Assembly (NCBI RefSeq): GCF_031455295.1
Contig: NZ_JAVDSL010000005.1
Coordinates: 104,084-168,083 of the forward strand
From: Leifsonia sp. 1010
Lineage (GTDB): Bacteria; Actinomycetota; Actinomycetes; Actinomycetales; Microbacteriaceae
Direction: 5' to 3'
Length of the DNA: 64,000 nucleotides
Shown: positions 29,201 through 36,524 of the stretch, piece after piece
Position numbering within the stretch: position 1 is the stretch's first letter
Layout: the number at the start of each line of letters is the position of its first letter
Program-made: the position numbers and the translations under genes
Notes under the pieces: model-generated
Database searches by the model: none
Seen by the model: the letters and a program-made list of their open reading frames with translations, nothing else
What the model was told of the DNA's origin: nothing

Positions 29201-29891
29201 CCTCGGCGATCGGCTCGGGCATCGACCGCTGGTCGGCCACCGAGAAGGCGCGGATCGCATCCACCTCGTCGCCGAAGAAGTCGATGCGGTACGGGTGGTC
29301 CGCCGTCGGCGGGAACACGTCGAGGATGCCGCCGCGGACGGCGAACTCGCCGCGCCGGGTGACCATGTCGACGCGTCCGTAGGCCAGGTCGATCAGCTGC
29401 GACGCGAGGCCGCCGAGGTCGAACCCGCGTGCCCCCGACTTCAGGGCGACCGTCGAGTAGTCGGTGAGGTTGTCGGCGAGAGGCTGCAGCGCGGCCCGCA
29501 CCGACGCGACCAGGATGAACGGGGTGCTGCGGTCGCCCTCGGACCAGTCGGCCAGACGCCGGAGCGCGCTCAGGCGCTTGCCGACGATCTCGGGGCTCGG
29601 GCTCAGCCGCTCGTGCGGCAGCGTCTCCCAGGCGGGGAACTCGACGATCTCGCCTTCGGGCAGGATGCAGGGAAGGGCGCCGCGGATCGACTCCGACTCG
29701 CGACCGGTCGCCGTGATGAGCAGGATCGCCTGCGATGCGCCCTGCTCGGCGCGCCTGCGCAGCAGCCCGGCGAGGAGCGGAGCCCGCAGGCCGTCCGTCA
29801 GCGAGAAGTCGGCGTCGCGCGCCGCATAGCCGAGCGCATCGTTGAACGAGGACTCGCGTGCGAGCGCGGCGACCAGACCCTGGAGTATCAC
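26271..29891 (-). CDS. mfd: Transcription-repair coupling factor Mfd
   Basis: A 1206-residue SF2 translocase that removes RNA polymerase stalled at DNA damage and recruits UvrA. In order are a UvrB-like N-terminal part ('GGILDVFPPTADHPYRIDFF'), the CarD-like RNA polymerase-binding domain ('LKPGDYVVHETHGIGRFVEL'), Walker A 'GDVGFGKTEIA', the DEEQ box 'IIDEEQRFGVEHK', the Mfd-specific 'GRVGRGRERAYAYF', and the C-terminal UvrA-interaction domain from about 1040. GTG at 29891 is chosen because TAGAAT lies 7 nt upstream (leaderless pattern). An in-frame ATG at 29957 would overlap the hydrolase gene by 10 bp. Confidence 0.95.
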   Translation of the reverse strand: MILQGLVAALARESSFNDALGYAARDADFSLTDGLRAPLLAGLLRRRAEQGASQAILLITATGRESESIRGALPCILPEGEIVEFPAWETLPHERLSPSPEIVGKRLSALRRLADWSEGDRSTPFILVASVRAALQPLADNLTDYSTVALKSGARGFDLGGLASQLIDLAYGRVDMVTRRGEFAVRGGILDVFPPTADHPYRIDFFGDEVDAIRAFSVADQRSMPEPIAEVSLPPSRELLLSDSVRQRAREMEHEFPSLSAMLAKIGEGIPVEGMESLAPALVDRLVPLTHYLPDGAAVAVLSPERVASRAVSLAETNREFLSAAWSAATVGAAAPIDLAAGDFLTLQQLKDSVKFSRPGAPSPDHPWWTMSGFQANDVLPEERELEEHLQVRIHAEAVPSFQGNVSGAVEHVAARLRDGWSVAIVAAGNGLVERAADVLAESELPARPVDEFPTDPEPGIAYLVKATAEHGFEVPETKLALISEAEFYGRAVGYDSRQVKKLAARRKNVVDPMQLKPGDYVVHETHGIGRFVELTQREVSSGGRNAVKSKREYLVLEYAPSKRGYPGDKLYVPTDQLDLLTRYVGGEAPQLSKMGGSDWAAAKGRARRAVRDIAVELVKLYSARMASKGHAFAPDTPWQRELEEAFPFAETPDQLQTIDEVKADMERPIPMDRLISGDVGFGKTEIAVRAAFKAVQDGKQVAVLVPTTLLVKQHAETFQERFAGFPIHLRQLSRFQTDKEARETLRGMADGTVDVVIGTHRILADGVSFKDLGLVIIDEEQRFGVEHKDALKKLKTNVDILAMSATPIPRTLEMAVTGIREMSTLATPPEDRHPILTFVGPYSDKQVAAAIRRELLREGQVFFVHNRVGSITSMAAKLAELVPEARIGVAHGKMNEHALEQVVVDFWERRFDVLVSTTIIETGLDIANANTIIIDRADKYGLSQLHQLRGRVGRGRERAYAYFLWDENKPLSETAHDRLSTIAANNDLGSGMQVALKDLEIRGAGNLLGGEQSGHIAGVGFDLYLRMIGEAVSTFRGEVAEGQTELRLELPVDAHIPEEYVDSERLRLEAYQKLSTASSPAAKDGQIDLVLEELTDRYGTPPEAVTNLVAVSRLRRAAQKAGLGEVVAMGSNLRLAPAILPDSLQVRLQRMYPGSKYHAAPKVATVPLPRVNGEALDDASLISWVADLLGALFPEKETAAAERAS

Positions 29892-29898
29892 TCGGTCA

Positions 29899-29904
29899 AT
29901 TCTA
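29899..29904 (-). promoter_or_regulatory. Putative -10 box (TAGAAT) for leaderless mfd
   Basis: TAGAAT on the minus strand ends 7 nt before the GTG at 29891. It favours the shorter mfd start. Confidence 0.5.
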
Positions 29905-29947
29905 CGTGGGCCCACCGACAGGTCGAGGGGTGCGGAAGGGACGAGAC

Positions 29948-30652
29948 TCAGATCCATCCCTCGAGGGCCCGCATGAAGCCCTCGTGGTCGTCACGGTTGA
30001 TGACGTGGCCGGATCCGGGGACGACGCGCACCTCGTACCCTTCGGTGCGCAGCCGCTCGGCGAGCTCCGGCTTCACGAGCTGGGAGTTGTCGGCCAGCAT
30101 GACCATCGACGGCACCGTCATGACCTCGGGCGCACGCATCGCGGAGGGTGTCACCACCACCGGAAGCACGGCCCGGTCGAACGCCTTGAACGTCTCGACC
30201 TCGATCGCGACATCGGCCGGATCCCAGCGCGGGTTGCGCTTCGCGATGCGTGCGGCCGACTGCCGGGCGAGGGTACGCAGGAAGGCCGGCGCGAGCATCT
30301 GCTGGAACCGGTTCGCGGCCGGGCACGAGAATGCGGGGTCGACGTAGATCACGCGCTGCGGGTCGAGCCGCTCGATCGCGAGGCTCACGGTCAGACCGCC
30401 CAGCGAGTGACCCATGACCAGTTCGGGATGCGCGGGCACCGTGTCGACGATGTCCTGCGCCATCAGCTCGGCGGAGTACTGCTCCGTGCGGGGACTGTGG
30501 CCGTGGCCCCGGAGGTCGACGGCGATGACGTGGTAGCCGCGCTCGGCGAGCACCGGCCCGACCCGGCGCCAGTTGCGCGAGTCCGACATGACCCCGTGGA
30601 CGAGGATCGCGAGCCGGTCTCCGGTGCCCCACTCGCGGGTGTACAACTTCAT
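29948..30652 (-). CDS. Alpha/beta hydrolase
   Basis: A ~234-residue hydrolase with the alpha/beta fold. The oxyanion 'LVHGVMSDSRNW' follows the first strands, and the nucleophile elbow is 'VMGHSLGGLTVSLAIERL' (GHSLG, Ser nucleophile). Asp and His of the triad are probably in 'MVMLADNSQLVKPE' and near 'GSGHVINRDDHEGFM'. The substrate is unknown; small esterases or epoxide hydrolase-like enzymes share this pattern. An alternative GTG at 30661 adds three residues. The stop is followed by mfd within 56 bp on the same strand. Confidence 0.88.
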   Translation of the reverse strand: MKLYTREWGTGDRLAILVHGVMSDSRNWRRVGPVLAERGYHVIAVDLRGHGHSPRTEQYSAELMAQDIVDTVPAHPELVMGHSLGGLTVSLAIERLDPQRVIYVDPAFSCPAANRFQQMLAPAFLRTLARQSAARIAKRNPRWDPADVAIEVETFKAFDRAVLPVVVTPSAMRAPEVMTVPSMVMLADNSQLVKPELAERLRTEGYEVRVVPGSGHVINRDDHEGFMRALEGWI

Positions 30653-30750
30653 GCCGGTCACGGTACGCGTCGTGCCTGGTCCGAGGCAGGGTGTCCGCTA
30701 CGCTCTGGCTGAGCATCCGCCGTGAGGCGGCCCGAATCCGAGGGGGAACC

Positions 30751-31221
30751 GTGACCGACCCGAATCAGCCCGCGTACTACAACTCCTATCCGCCGCCGCC
30801 GTCGCCGTACGCGCCCGCCGGGTGGGATGCGCCGCCCGCTCCCCCGCGCTCGCGTGCGCTCGGCATCACGGCGATGTCCATTGCGATCCCGGTCTTCATC
30901 CTCTCGGTGATCGCATCGGTGGTCGTCGGCACGGCTGCCGGTCCGCTCGCGTCGCGCACGTCATCCAGCTTCTCCTTCAACACGAGCGATCTCACGCCGG
31001 AGCAGGCGCAGGCGTTCGCGCCCGTCGCGCTCCTCATGGGCGTGCAGATGCTGCTCGGGACGGCGCTCGGCATCCTCGCGCTCGTGCTCGGCATCGTGGC
31101 GGTCGCGACGAAGCGCGGACGGCCGTTCGGCGTCGTGGCCATCATCGTGGCCGCGGCGGCGCCGATCGTGTCGTTCGCGGTGTACGCGGCGGCGCTGGGG
31201 GCGACGCTCCCCGCCGCGTGA
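30751..31221 (+). CDS. DUF4190-like small membrane protein
   Basis: A 156-residue protein. The proline/tyrosine-rich cytosolic N-terminus ('NSYPPPPSPYAPAG') is followed by three hydrophobic segments: 'AMSIAIPVFILSVIASVVVG', then 'VALLMGVQMLLGTALGILAL', then 'VVAIIVAAAAPIVSFAVYAA'. The build resembles DUF4190 proteins that are abundant in actinobacteria. GAGGGGGAACC precedes the GTG start. It is divergent from the hydrolase. The function is unknown. Confidence 0.8.
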   Translation: MTDPNQPAYYNSYPPPPSPYAPAGWDAPPAPPRSRALGITAMSIAIPVFILSVIASVVVGTAAGPLASRTSSSFSFNTSDLTPEQAQAFAPVALLMGVQMLLGTALGILALVLGIVAVATKRGRPFGVVAIIVAAAAPIVSFAVYAAALGATLPAA

Positions 31222-31224
31222 CGG

Positions 31225-31439
31225 CCGCCGGAAACGGAGGTCTTCCGCGTGCCTGACGCCCGCATCCACCTCCGTTTCCGGCCGACACGCGGGTCGCGCA
31301 CCCGTTTCTCCTCCCTTTCCGGCCGCCTCGACGCGTGCGGGACAGGGAGGAGGTTCCGGCTCGGCACGCCGGTGGGCGCGCGAAAGGGAGGCGTTCGGGC
31401 CGGCTGAGCCTGGGATGTCCTCCGTTCGCGGCGGACGGG
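31225..31439. repeat. Cluster of inverted CTCCGTT/AACGGAG motifs, family D copy 1
   Basis: Non-coding 215 bp between two convergent genes. It holds GGAAACGGAGG near 31228 and its inverse CCTCCGTTTCC near 31268, then CCTCCCTTTCC, AGGGAGGAGG, AAAGGGAGGCGTTC and TCCTCCGTTCGCG. The same type of cluster recurs at 36525-36743. Confidence 0.6.
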
Positions 31440-32054
31440 TCAGCGCGCGTGGAAGCGGTTCTGCGCGGTGGCGAGGCCGTCGGCGGCGATCTGCTCGACC
31501 GCGTCCGCGGCATCCGCCACGAGGATGGGAAGGTTTTTGCGCTCGGTCGCCGAGAAGCCCTTGAGGACGTGGTCGGCGGCAGCCGATGAACCCGGCGGAC
31601 GGCCGACACCGACGCGCACGCGGGTGAAGTCGCCCGTGCCGATCGCGGCGATGACATCCCGGACCCCGTTGTGGCCGCCGTGCCCGCCGCCGTACTTCAG
31701 ACGGAGGGTGTCGAACGGGATGTCCAGCTCGTCATGCACCACGATCAGGTGCGACGGGTCGAGCGAGTAGAAACGCAGCAGCTGCGACACCGGCCCGCCG
31801 GACACGTTCATGTACGTGTTCGGCTTGGCCAGGACGAAACGCGGGCCGCCGGGGGTCAACCGACCCTCGGCGACCGTCGCGTTCGTCTTGTGGGTCTTGA
31901 AGGTGAGGCGGCCGCGCGAAGCGAGCTCGTCGAGCACCATCTGGCCCACGTTGTGACGTGTGGCGGCGTAGCCGGGCCCGGGGTTGCCGAGCCCGACCAC
32001 GAGCCACGGCCCGTCGGACGGTCCCGTGGACGACGCCTGACGGGTGGATTCCAT
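31440..32054 (-). CDS. pth: Peptidyl-tRNA hydrolase
   Basis: A 204-residue Pth that frees tRNA from drop-off peptidyl-tRNA. 'GLGNPGPGYAATRHNVG' contains the catalytic His at residue 34. 'PNTYMNVSGGPV' holds the conserved Asn, and 'VVHDELDIPFDTLRLK' plus 'GGGHGGHNGVRDV' complete the active site. There is a short N-terminal extension of about 16 residues before the core, and the family's usual length is about 190. It begins 9 bp after the rplY stop on the same strand, a conserved rplY-pth pairing. Confidence 0.96.
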   Translation of the reverse strand: MESTRQASSTGPSDGPWLVVGLGNPGPGYAATRHNVGQMVLDELASRGRLTFKTHKTNATVAEGRLTPGGPRFVLAKPNTYMNVSGGPVSQLLRFYSLDPSHLIVVHDELDIPFDTLRLKYGGGHGGHNGVRDVIAAIGTGDFTRVRVGVGRPPGSSAAADHVLKGFSATERKNLPILVADAADAVEQIAADGLATAQNRFHAR

Positions 32055-32063
32055 GGGAGGTGC

Positions 32064-32681
32064 TTACTCGGCGCTTCCGGCGGCCTCGGCGTCGGCGGCG
32101 GCCTCTGCCGCAGCGGTCTCCTCGTCCTCGGCGCGGGCGGAGGCCGGCACCGCGATGTTGACGATGAGGAGCTCCTCGTCCTCGGCCAGGGTGGAGCCCT
32201 GCGGGAGGTCGAAGTCCTTCGCGAGGTACTGGGTGCCCTCCGGCGCGTCGGTGACGTCGATGACGATGCGCTCCGGGATGTGGGTCGCCTCGGTCTCGAG
32301 GCGGATGGTGCTGACCTCGAGCATCGCGATGGTGCCGGAGTACGGCTCGCCCTCGACGTGCACGGGCACCTCGACGGTGACCTTCTCGCCGCGGCGGATC
32401 AGGATGAGGTCGAGGTGCTCGATGATCTGCGACACCGGGTCCTTCTGCACGTCCTTGACCAGCGCGAGCTCGGCCTTGCCGGCGATGTCGAGGTCGAGGA
32501 CCGCGTTCGCCTTGCGGAGCAGCAGGCCGACCTGGTGCGCCGGGACGGTGATGTGGACAGGGTCGGTGCCGTGACCGTAGATGACGGCGGGGATCTTGCC
32601 GGCGGCACGGATCTTGCGCGCCGCGCCCTTGCCGAAGCTCTCGCGCAGCTCGGCTGCGACCTTGTTGGACTCGTCTGCCAT
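32064..32681 (-). CDS. rplY: 50S ribosomal protein L25 (general stress protein Ctc)
   Basis: A 205-residue long-form L25. The N-terminal 5S rRNA-binding domain includes 'ESFGKGAARKIRAAGKIPAV' and 'YGHGTDPVHITVPAHQVGLL', and the C-terminal TL5/Ctc domain includes 'VPVHVEGEPYSGT' and 'IPERIVIDVTDAPEGTQ'. An acidic, Ala/Glu-rich tail of ~30 residues follows. GGAGACACC precedes the ATG. It is upstream of pth. The 227-bp region 32682-32908 should contain its promoter and that of the divergent SRPBCC gene. Confidence 0.96.
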   Translation of the reverse strand: MADESNKVAAELRESFGKGAARKIRAAGKIPAVIYGHGTDPVHITVPAHQVGLLLRKANAVLDLDIAGKAELALVKDVQKDPVSQIIEHLDLILIRRGEKVTVEVPVHVEGEPYSGTIAMLEVSTIRLETEATHIPERIVIDVTDAPEGTQYLAKDFDLPQGSTLAEDEELLIVNIAVPASARAEDEETAAAEAAADAEAAGSAE

Positions 32682-32872
32682 GGTGTCTCCTCGCCGGACG
32701 TGGTCCGGCTGTCGGGCGAGCCGCGAGGCCCGCAGTGTGGTTGTTGTTCGACTCGAACGCATCGAAGTGCGCGAGGAAAGACTGCGTAGCCTGCTCCACC
32801 GCGTCGATCACGGATGCTGGGGCAGCATCCCTCGCCGAAGTTCAGTTGCCGAGTCTACCCGATGCCGATAAG

Positions 32873-32889
32873 CTAAGCGCGCTTATTAG
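32873..32889. promoter_or_regulatory. Palindromic operator candidate upstream of SRPBCC-MarR pair
   Basis: CTAAGCGCGCTTATTAG contains a perfect 12-bp palindrome (TAAGCGCGCTTA, 32874-32885), 20 bp before the SRPBCC start. AT-rich symmetric sites of this size are typical MarR operators. The MarR encoded two genes on is the obvious candidate. Confidence 0.5.
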
Positions 32890-32908
32890 TTTCGGATCGG
32901 AGAACACC

Positions 32909-33343
32909 ATGTGGACCACCCAGTACCGCGACCTGACGACCGCCCCCGCCTCCGCCGTCTGGTCGGCGCTGCGCGACCTCCACAGCGGCACGCCGCTCGG
33001 CCCGGCCAGCGACCGCTTCGAGCTGCACGGACCCTTCGCGGTCGGGACGGCCATCACCGTCACCCCGCAAGGACAGGACGCCATGACCTCCGAGATCGTG
33101 GAGCTCGTGCCCGAGCGGGTCTACGCGGATCGCACCGCGTTCGGCGGCCTCACCCTCACCTTCCGCCACACGATCATGCCGGAGGCGGACGACCGGACCG
33201 CCGTGACCCACACGCTCGAGATCGACGGCGAGGGCGCCGACGCCGTCGGCCCGGAGCTCGGCCCGCAGATCGCCGGCGACTTCCCCGTAGCGATGGCAGA
33301 ACTGCTGCACGCGGCCGAGACCCGCACGGCGGCCCATGCGTGA
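32909..33343 (+). CDS. SRPBCC family protein (START-like polyketide cyclase/dehydrase fold)
   Basis: A 144-residue single-domain protein of the SRPBCC superfamily: an N-terminal beta strand with 'DLTTAPASAVWSALRDL', central strands with 'FAVGTAITVTPQGQDAMTSE', and the long C-terminal helix 'IAGDFPVAMAELLHAAE' that closes the hydrophobic cavity. Members bind or carry lipids, polyketides or aromatic ligands; the ligand here is unknown. GGAG precedes the ATG. Its stop overlaps the start of the following MarR gene by 8 bp, so the two are one unit. Confidence 0.85.
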   Translation: MWTTQYRDLTTAPASAVWSALRDLHSGTPLGPASDRFELHGPFAVGTAITVTPQGQDAMTSEIVELVPERVYADRTAFGGLTLTFRHTIMPEADDRTAVTHTLEIDGEGADAVGPELGPQIAGDFPVAMAELLHAAETRTAAHA

Positions 33344-33794
33344 CGGCGGCCTCGGCAGCCGGTTCCCCGCCGCCGCGCAGAGCCCCGGCCTCCTGCTCTG
33401 GCGGGTGACGAACCGCTGGCAGGCGGCGATGCGCGCGGCCCTCGCGCCGCACGAGCTGACACACGTGCAGTACGTGCTGCTCGCCTCCCTCACCTGGCTG
33501 AGCGATCGGGAGCCGGAGCGGCTGGTGACGCAGGCCGACCTGGCAGGATTCGCCGCGACGGATCCGATGATGACCTCGCAGGTCGTCCGCACCCTCGAAC
33601 GCGCCGGGCTGGTCGAGCGGCTGCCGCATCCCACCGACGGCCGCGCTCGCGTGCTCCGGCCCACGGCGGAGGGTGTCGCGGCCGCCCGCGGGGCGACGGC
33701 GGATGTCGAGGCCGCAGACGCGGCGTTCTTCGCGTCGGTGGATGCGGCCGCATTCGCGACGCAGCTGGCTGCCCTCGCGGCCCCGCCGGACTGA
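33336..33794 (+). CDS. MarR-family transcriptional regulator
   Basis: A 152-residue winged-helix regulator. 'LTHVQYVLLASLTWL' is helix 1-2, 'VTQADLAGFAATDPMMTSQV' is the recognition helix, 'VRTLERAGLVERLPHPTDGR' is the wing, and the dimer interface is C-terminal. It overlaps the SRPBCC gene by 8 bp and probably represses this two-gene operon through the palindrome at 32873-32889. The ligand is unknown. It ends just before the family A palindrome. Confidence 0.9.
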   Translation: MRDGGLGSRFPAAAQSPGLLLWRVTNRWQAAMRAALAPHELTHVQYVLLASLTWLSDREPERLVTQADLAGFAATDPMMTSQVVRTLERAGLVERLPHPTDGRARVLRPTAEGVAAARGATADVEAADAAFFASVDAAAFATQLAALAAPPD

Positions 33795-33802
33795 CCGCCG
33801 CA

Positions 33803-33861
33803 CGCATCCGTGGGTCGCAACACGCCGTTATGGCCGCGCCAGAACGGCGTGTTGCGACCCA
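33803..33861. repeat. Intergenic palindrome, family A copy 2 (likely bidirectional terminator)
   Basis: Arms 33811-33829 and 33843-33861 pair perfectly over 19 bp. The left 31 nt (33803-33833) are identical to 26191-26221. It lies between the convergent marR and gntK genes. Confidence 0.8.
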
Positions 33862-33874
33862 CAGCGGTACAGAA

Positions 33875-34378
33875 TCAGGCGCGGGCGGACAGCTCCCGCG
33901 CGATGGTGTCGGCCAGTTCGTTCGGCGGGCGGCCGACATCGAGGCGCATCCCCGGCTCGTCGTCCTGCAGCGGCTGGAGGGTGGCGAGCTGCGAGTCGAG
34001 CAGCGAAACGGGCATGAAATGGCCGGGCCGGGCGGCCATCCGTGACGCGAGCAGCTCGCGGGAACCGTCGAGCTCCGCGAACACCGCGCCCGGCGCCTCC
34101 GACCGGATCAGGTCGCGGTACGCCCGCTTGAGCGCCGAGCACGCCACGACGACGCCCTCCGGCGCGGTCGTCTCGAGCACGCGGCCGACCTCGCGCAGCC
34201 ACGGGATGCGGTCGTCGTCGGTCAGCGGGACACCAGACGCCATCTTCGCGACGTTCGCCGGCGGGTGCAGGGCGTCGCCGTCGACGAAGGGCACACCGAG
34301 GCGCGCCGCGAGCAGCTCCCCCACCGTGCTCTTGCCCGAACCGGACACGCCCATCACCACCACCTGCACACGCTCCAC
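33875..34378 (-). CDS. gntK: Gluconokinase
   Basis: A 167-residue P-loop kinase of the GntK family. Walker A is 'VMGVSGSGKSTVGELLA' (residues 8-24). 'FVDGDALHPPANVAKMASG' is the gluconate-binding signature, and 'PLTDDDRIPWLREVG' follows. It phosphorylates gluconate to 6-phosphogluconate. The start is GTG with AAGGAG upstream. It is divergent from gnd (next gene), whose product uses 6-phosphogluconate. The pair forms a gluconate-to-pentose shunt. No transporter or GntR regulator is next to it. Confidence 0.94.
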   Translation of the reverse strand: MERVQVVVMGVSGSGKSTVGELLAARLGVPFVDGDALHPPANVAKMASGVPLTDDDRIPWLREVGRVLETTAPEGVVVACSALKRAYRDLIRSEAPGAVFAELDGSRELLASRMAARPGHFMPVSLLDSQLATLQPLQDDEPGMRLDVGRPPNELADTIARELSARA

Positions 34379-34604
34379 GTGCGCTCCTTCCGTGCGTCCC
34401 CGGTCACCAGTCGTGCGTCGAGCCGTCGAGCAGACGGTCCACCGGCAAGTATGCCGCCTGGTGCGGACGTGGGCCGGTGCCGGGCATCGCGCTACGCTGG
34501 AGGGACTGCTCGAATCTTGCCACCAGCGGGAGAGCTGACCCCCGACTACATCCCCGTCGTGGCGGACGGCCTCCGTCCGTCGCGGCTACACGAAGGAGCA
34601 TTAC

Positions 34605-36062
34605 GTGTCACAGGAAGCAACCGCGAACATCGGCGTCGTCGGCTTGGCGGTGATGGGGTCGAATCTGGCCCGCAACCTCGCCTCGCGGGAGGGCAACACC
34701 GTCGCCGTCTACAACCGCACCTTCTCGCGGACGGAAGACCTGATGAACGCGCACCCGGAGGCGGGTTTCGTCGGTTCGGAGGAGATCGACGACTTCGTCG
34801 CGTCGCTGTCGAAGCCGCGTACCGCGATCATCATGGTGCAGGCCGGTAAGGGCACGGACGCGGTGATCGACCAGCTGGTGGAGCGGTTCGAGCCGGGCGA
34901 CATCATCGTCGACGGCGGCAACGCGAACTTCCACGACACGATCGAGCGGGAGAAGCGGATCGCGCCGACGGGCATCCACTTCGTCGGCGCGGGCATCTCC
35001 GGCGGCGAGGAGGGTGCGTTGAACGGCCCGTCGATCATGCCGGGCGGTTCGGTGGAGTCGTACAAGACGCTGGGACCAATCCTGGAATCGATCGCCGCGG
35101 TCGCCGAGGGTGAGCCGTGCGTGACCCATGTCGGCACCGACGGCGCCGGTCACTTCGTGAAGATGATCCACAACGGCATCGAGTACGCCGACATGCAGCT
35201 CATCGCCGAGGCCTACGACCTGCTGCGCACGATCGGCGGGCTGGAGCCTGCGCAGATCGCGGACGTGTTCGCCGAGTGGAACAACGGCTACCTGGAGTCG
35301 TACCTGATCGAGATCACCGCGGAGGTGCTGCGCCAGGTGGATGCGGAGACCGGCAAGCCGTTCATCGACATCGTCCTCGACCAGGCCGGGTCCAAGGGCA
35401 CCGGCGTCTGGACCGTGCAGAACGCGCTCGACCTGGGCGTCCCGGTCGGCGGCATCGCGGAGGCCGTGTTCGCCCGCGCCGTCTCCTCGAAGCCGGCGCA
35501 GCGTGCGGCGGTGCAGGCGACCATCCAGTCCCGGCCGGACGTGCAGAAGACCGACGACGTGGCCGCGTTCGCCGACGACGTGTCCAAGGCGCTGTACGCG
35601 TCGAAGGTCGTCGCCTACGCGCAGGGCTTCGACGCGATCATCGCCGGCGCCGAGAAGTACGGATGGGACATCCACAAGGACAAGATCGCCAAGATCTGGC
35701 GCGGCGGCTGCATCATCCGCGCCCAGTTCCTCAACCGCATCGCCGACGCCTACGACGAGAACCCCAACATCGCCACGCTGCTCGAGGCGCCGTACTTCGC
35801 CGACGCCGTCCGCGAGGGCGAGGCCGCCTGGCGTCGCATCGTCGCCACCGCCGCGCTCTCCGGCGTTCCCGTCCCCGGCTTCGGCTCCGCACTGTCGTAC
35901 TACGACTCGCTCGCCTCCAAGCGCCTCCCCGCCGCGCTCGTGCAGGGCCAGCGCGACTTCTTCGGAGCGCACACCTACAAGCGCGTGGACAAGGACGGCG
36001 TCTTCCACACCCTGTGGTCCGGCGACCGCACCGAAATCGAAACCGAACCCTCCACCCACTGA
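34605..36062 (+). CDS. gnd: 6-phosphogluconate dehydrogenase (decarboxylating)
   Basis: A 485-residue enzyme of the oxidative pentose phosphate pathway, making ribulose 5-phosphate, CO2 and NADPH. The N-terminal dinucleotide site is 'GVVGLAVMGSNLARNLA'. The substrate pocket carries 'FVGAGISGGEEGALNGPSIM', and the catalytic Lys is in 'GAGHFVKMIHNGIEYADMQL'. 'DQAGSKGTGVWTVQNAL' and the C-terminal tail region 'GQRDFFGAHTYKRVD' are typical of the long NADP-dependent form. The GTG start has AAGGAG 7 nt upstream. It ends before the 72-bp palindrome at 36081. Confidence 0.97.
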   Translation: MSQEATANIGVVGLAVMGSNLARNLASREGNTVAVYNRTFSRTEDLMNAHPEAGFVGSEEIDDFVASLSKPRTAIIMVQAGKGTDAVIDQLVERFEPGDIIVDGGNANFHDTIEREKRIAPTGIHFVGAGISGGEEGALNGPSIMPGGSVESYKTLGPILESIAAVAEGEPCVTHVGTDGAGHFVKMIHNGIEYADMQLIAEAYDLLRTIGGLEPAQIADVFAEWNNGYLESYLIEITAEVLRQVDAETGKPFIDIVLDQAGSKGTGVWTVQNALDLGVPVGGIAEAVFARAVSSKPAQRAAVQATIQSRPDVQKTDDVAAFADDVSKALYASKVVAYAQGFDAIIAGAEKYGWDIHKDKIAKIWRGGCIIRAQFLNRIADAYDENPNIATLLEAPYFADAVREGEAAWRRIVATAALSGVPVPGFGSALSYYDSLASKRLPAALVQGQRDFFGAHTYKRVDKDGVFHTLWSGDRTEIETEPSTH

Positions 36063-36080
36063 CCCGTCTCGGGCCTCCGC

Positions 36081-36152
36081 CCGCCGTCGAGTCCACAAAA
36101 ATTGCACGCTGATCGCGCGATCGGCGTGCAATTTTTGTGTACTCGACGGCGG
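36081..36152. repeat. 72-bp near-perfect palindrome, family B copy 1
   Basis: Arms 36081-36109 and 36124-36152 pair at 28 of 29 positions. The centre GATCGCGCGATC is itself a perfect palindrome, so the hairpin has almost no loop. Part of it is repeated at 47822-47900. It lies 18 bp past gnd and could end its transcript. Confidence 0.8.
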
Positions 36153-36172
36153 TGGAGAGGGAGGATGGGAGG

Positions 36173-36523
36173 GTGACGTACGACGACCATCCGGAGCTCG
36201 CGGAGTTCGAGCCGCTCGGGGAGCGACCGCTCCGCGGGCGGACGATGACGGTCGCCAGCCGGGTCTTCGTCGTGGTCGCCCTGAGCGCGCTGCTGCTGCC
36301 CGGCATCCTGCTGACGATCAGCATCCAGACGCAGACCGCCGACTACACGTGCTCGGTCTACGCACAGCACTACCAGCCCGAGGCGCAGGGATCGTCCGCG
36401 CGCTTCGAGCTCGCGGGGCCGGTCGGGCCGGGATGGCAGTGCTACGCGCTCAACACCGAGGGCGACGCGACGTGGGTGGCGCCGCTGGGCCTCATCCCGT
36501 CGACGCCACACCGGCTTCCGTAG
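36173..36523 (+). CDS. Small secreted/membrane protein (hypothetical)
   Basis: A 116-residue protein. A short acidic cytosolic N-terminus is followed by one hydrophobic helix ('FVVVALSALLLPGILLTISI') and an extracytoplasmic region with two Cys ('ADYTCSVYAQ' and 'WQCYALN') likely to form a disulfide. No family is recognised. GTG at 36173 is preferred: GGGAGG lies just upstream, whereas the in-frame GTG at 36137 sits inside the palindrome. The last 14 codons fall in a 43-bp sequence repeated at 36744-36786, so the natural C-terminus may have been replaced. Confidence 0.7.
   Translation: MTYDDHPELAEFEPLGERPLRGRTMTVASRVFVVVALSALLLPGILLTISIQTQTADYTCSVYAQHYQPEAQGSSARFELAGPVGPGWQCYALNTEGDATWVAPLGLIPSTPHRLP
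36479..36521 (+). repeat. 43-bp direct repeat, copy 1
   Basis: Identical at 42 of 43 positions to 36744-36786. It forms the last codons of the small secreted protein gene on the plus strand. Confidence 0.85.
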
Positions 36524-36524
36524 G

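Noticed and set aside
29892..29957. Upstream ATG for mfd at 29957
   Set aside because: It would overlap the hydrolase gene, adds a non-conserved tail and lies upstream of the likely -10 box. Kept only as an alternative.
36137..36172. Earlier GTG start for the small secreted protein
   Set aside because: It lies inside the 72-bp palindrome, where a hairpin would block initiation. The GTG at 36173 has a good ribosome binding site.
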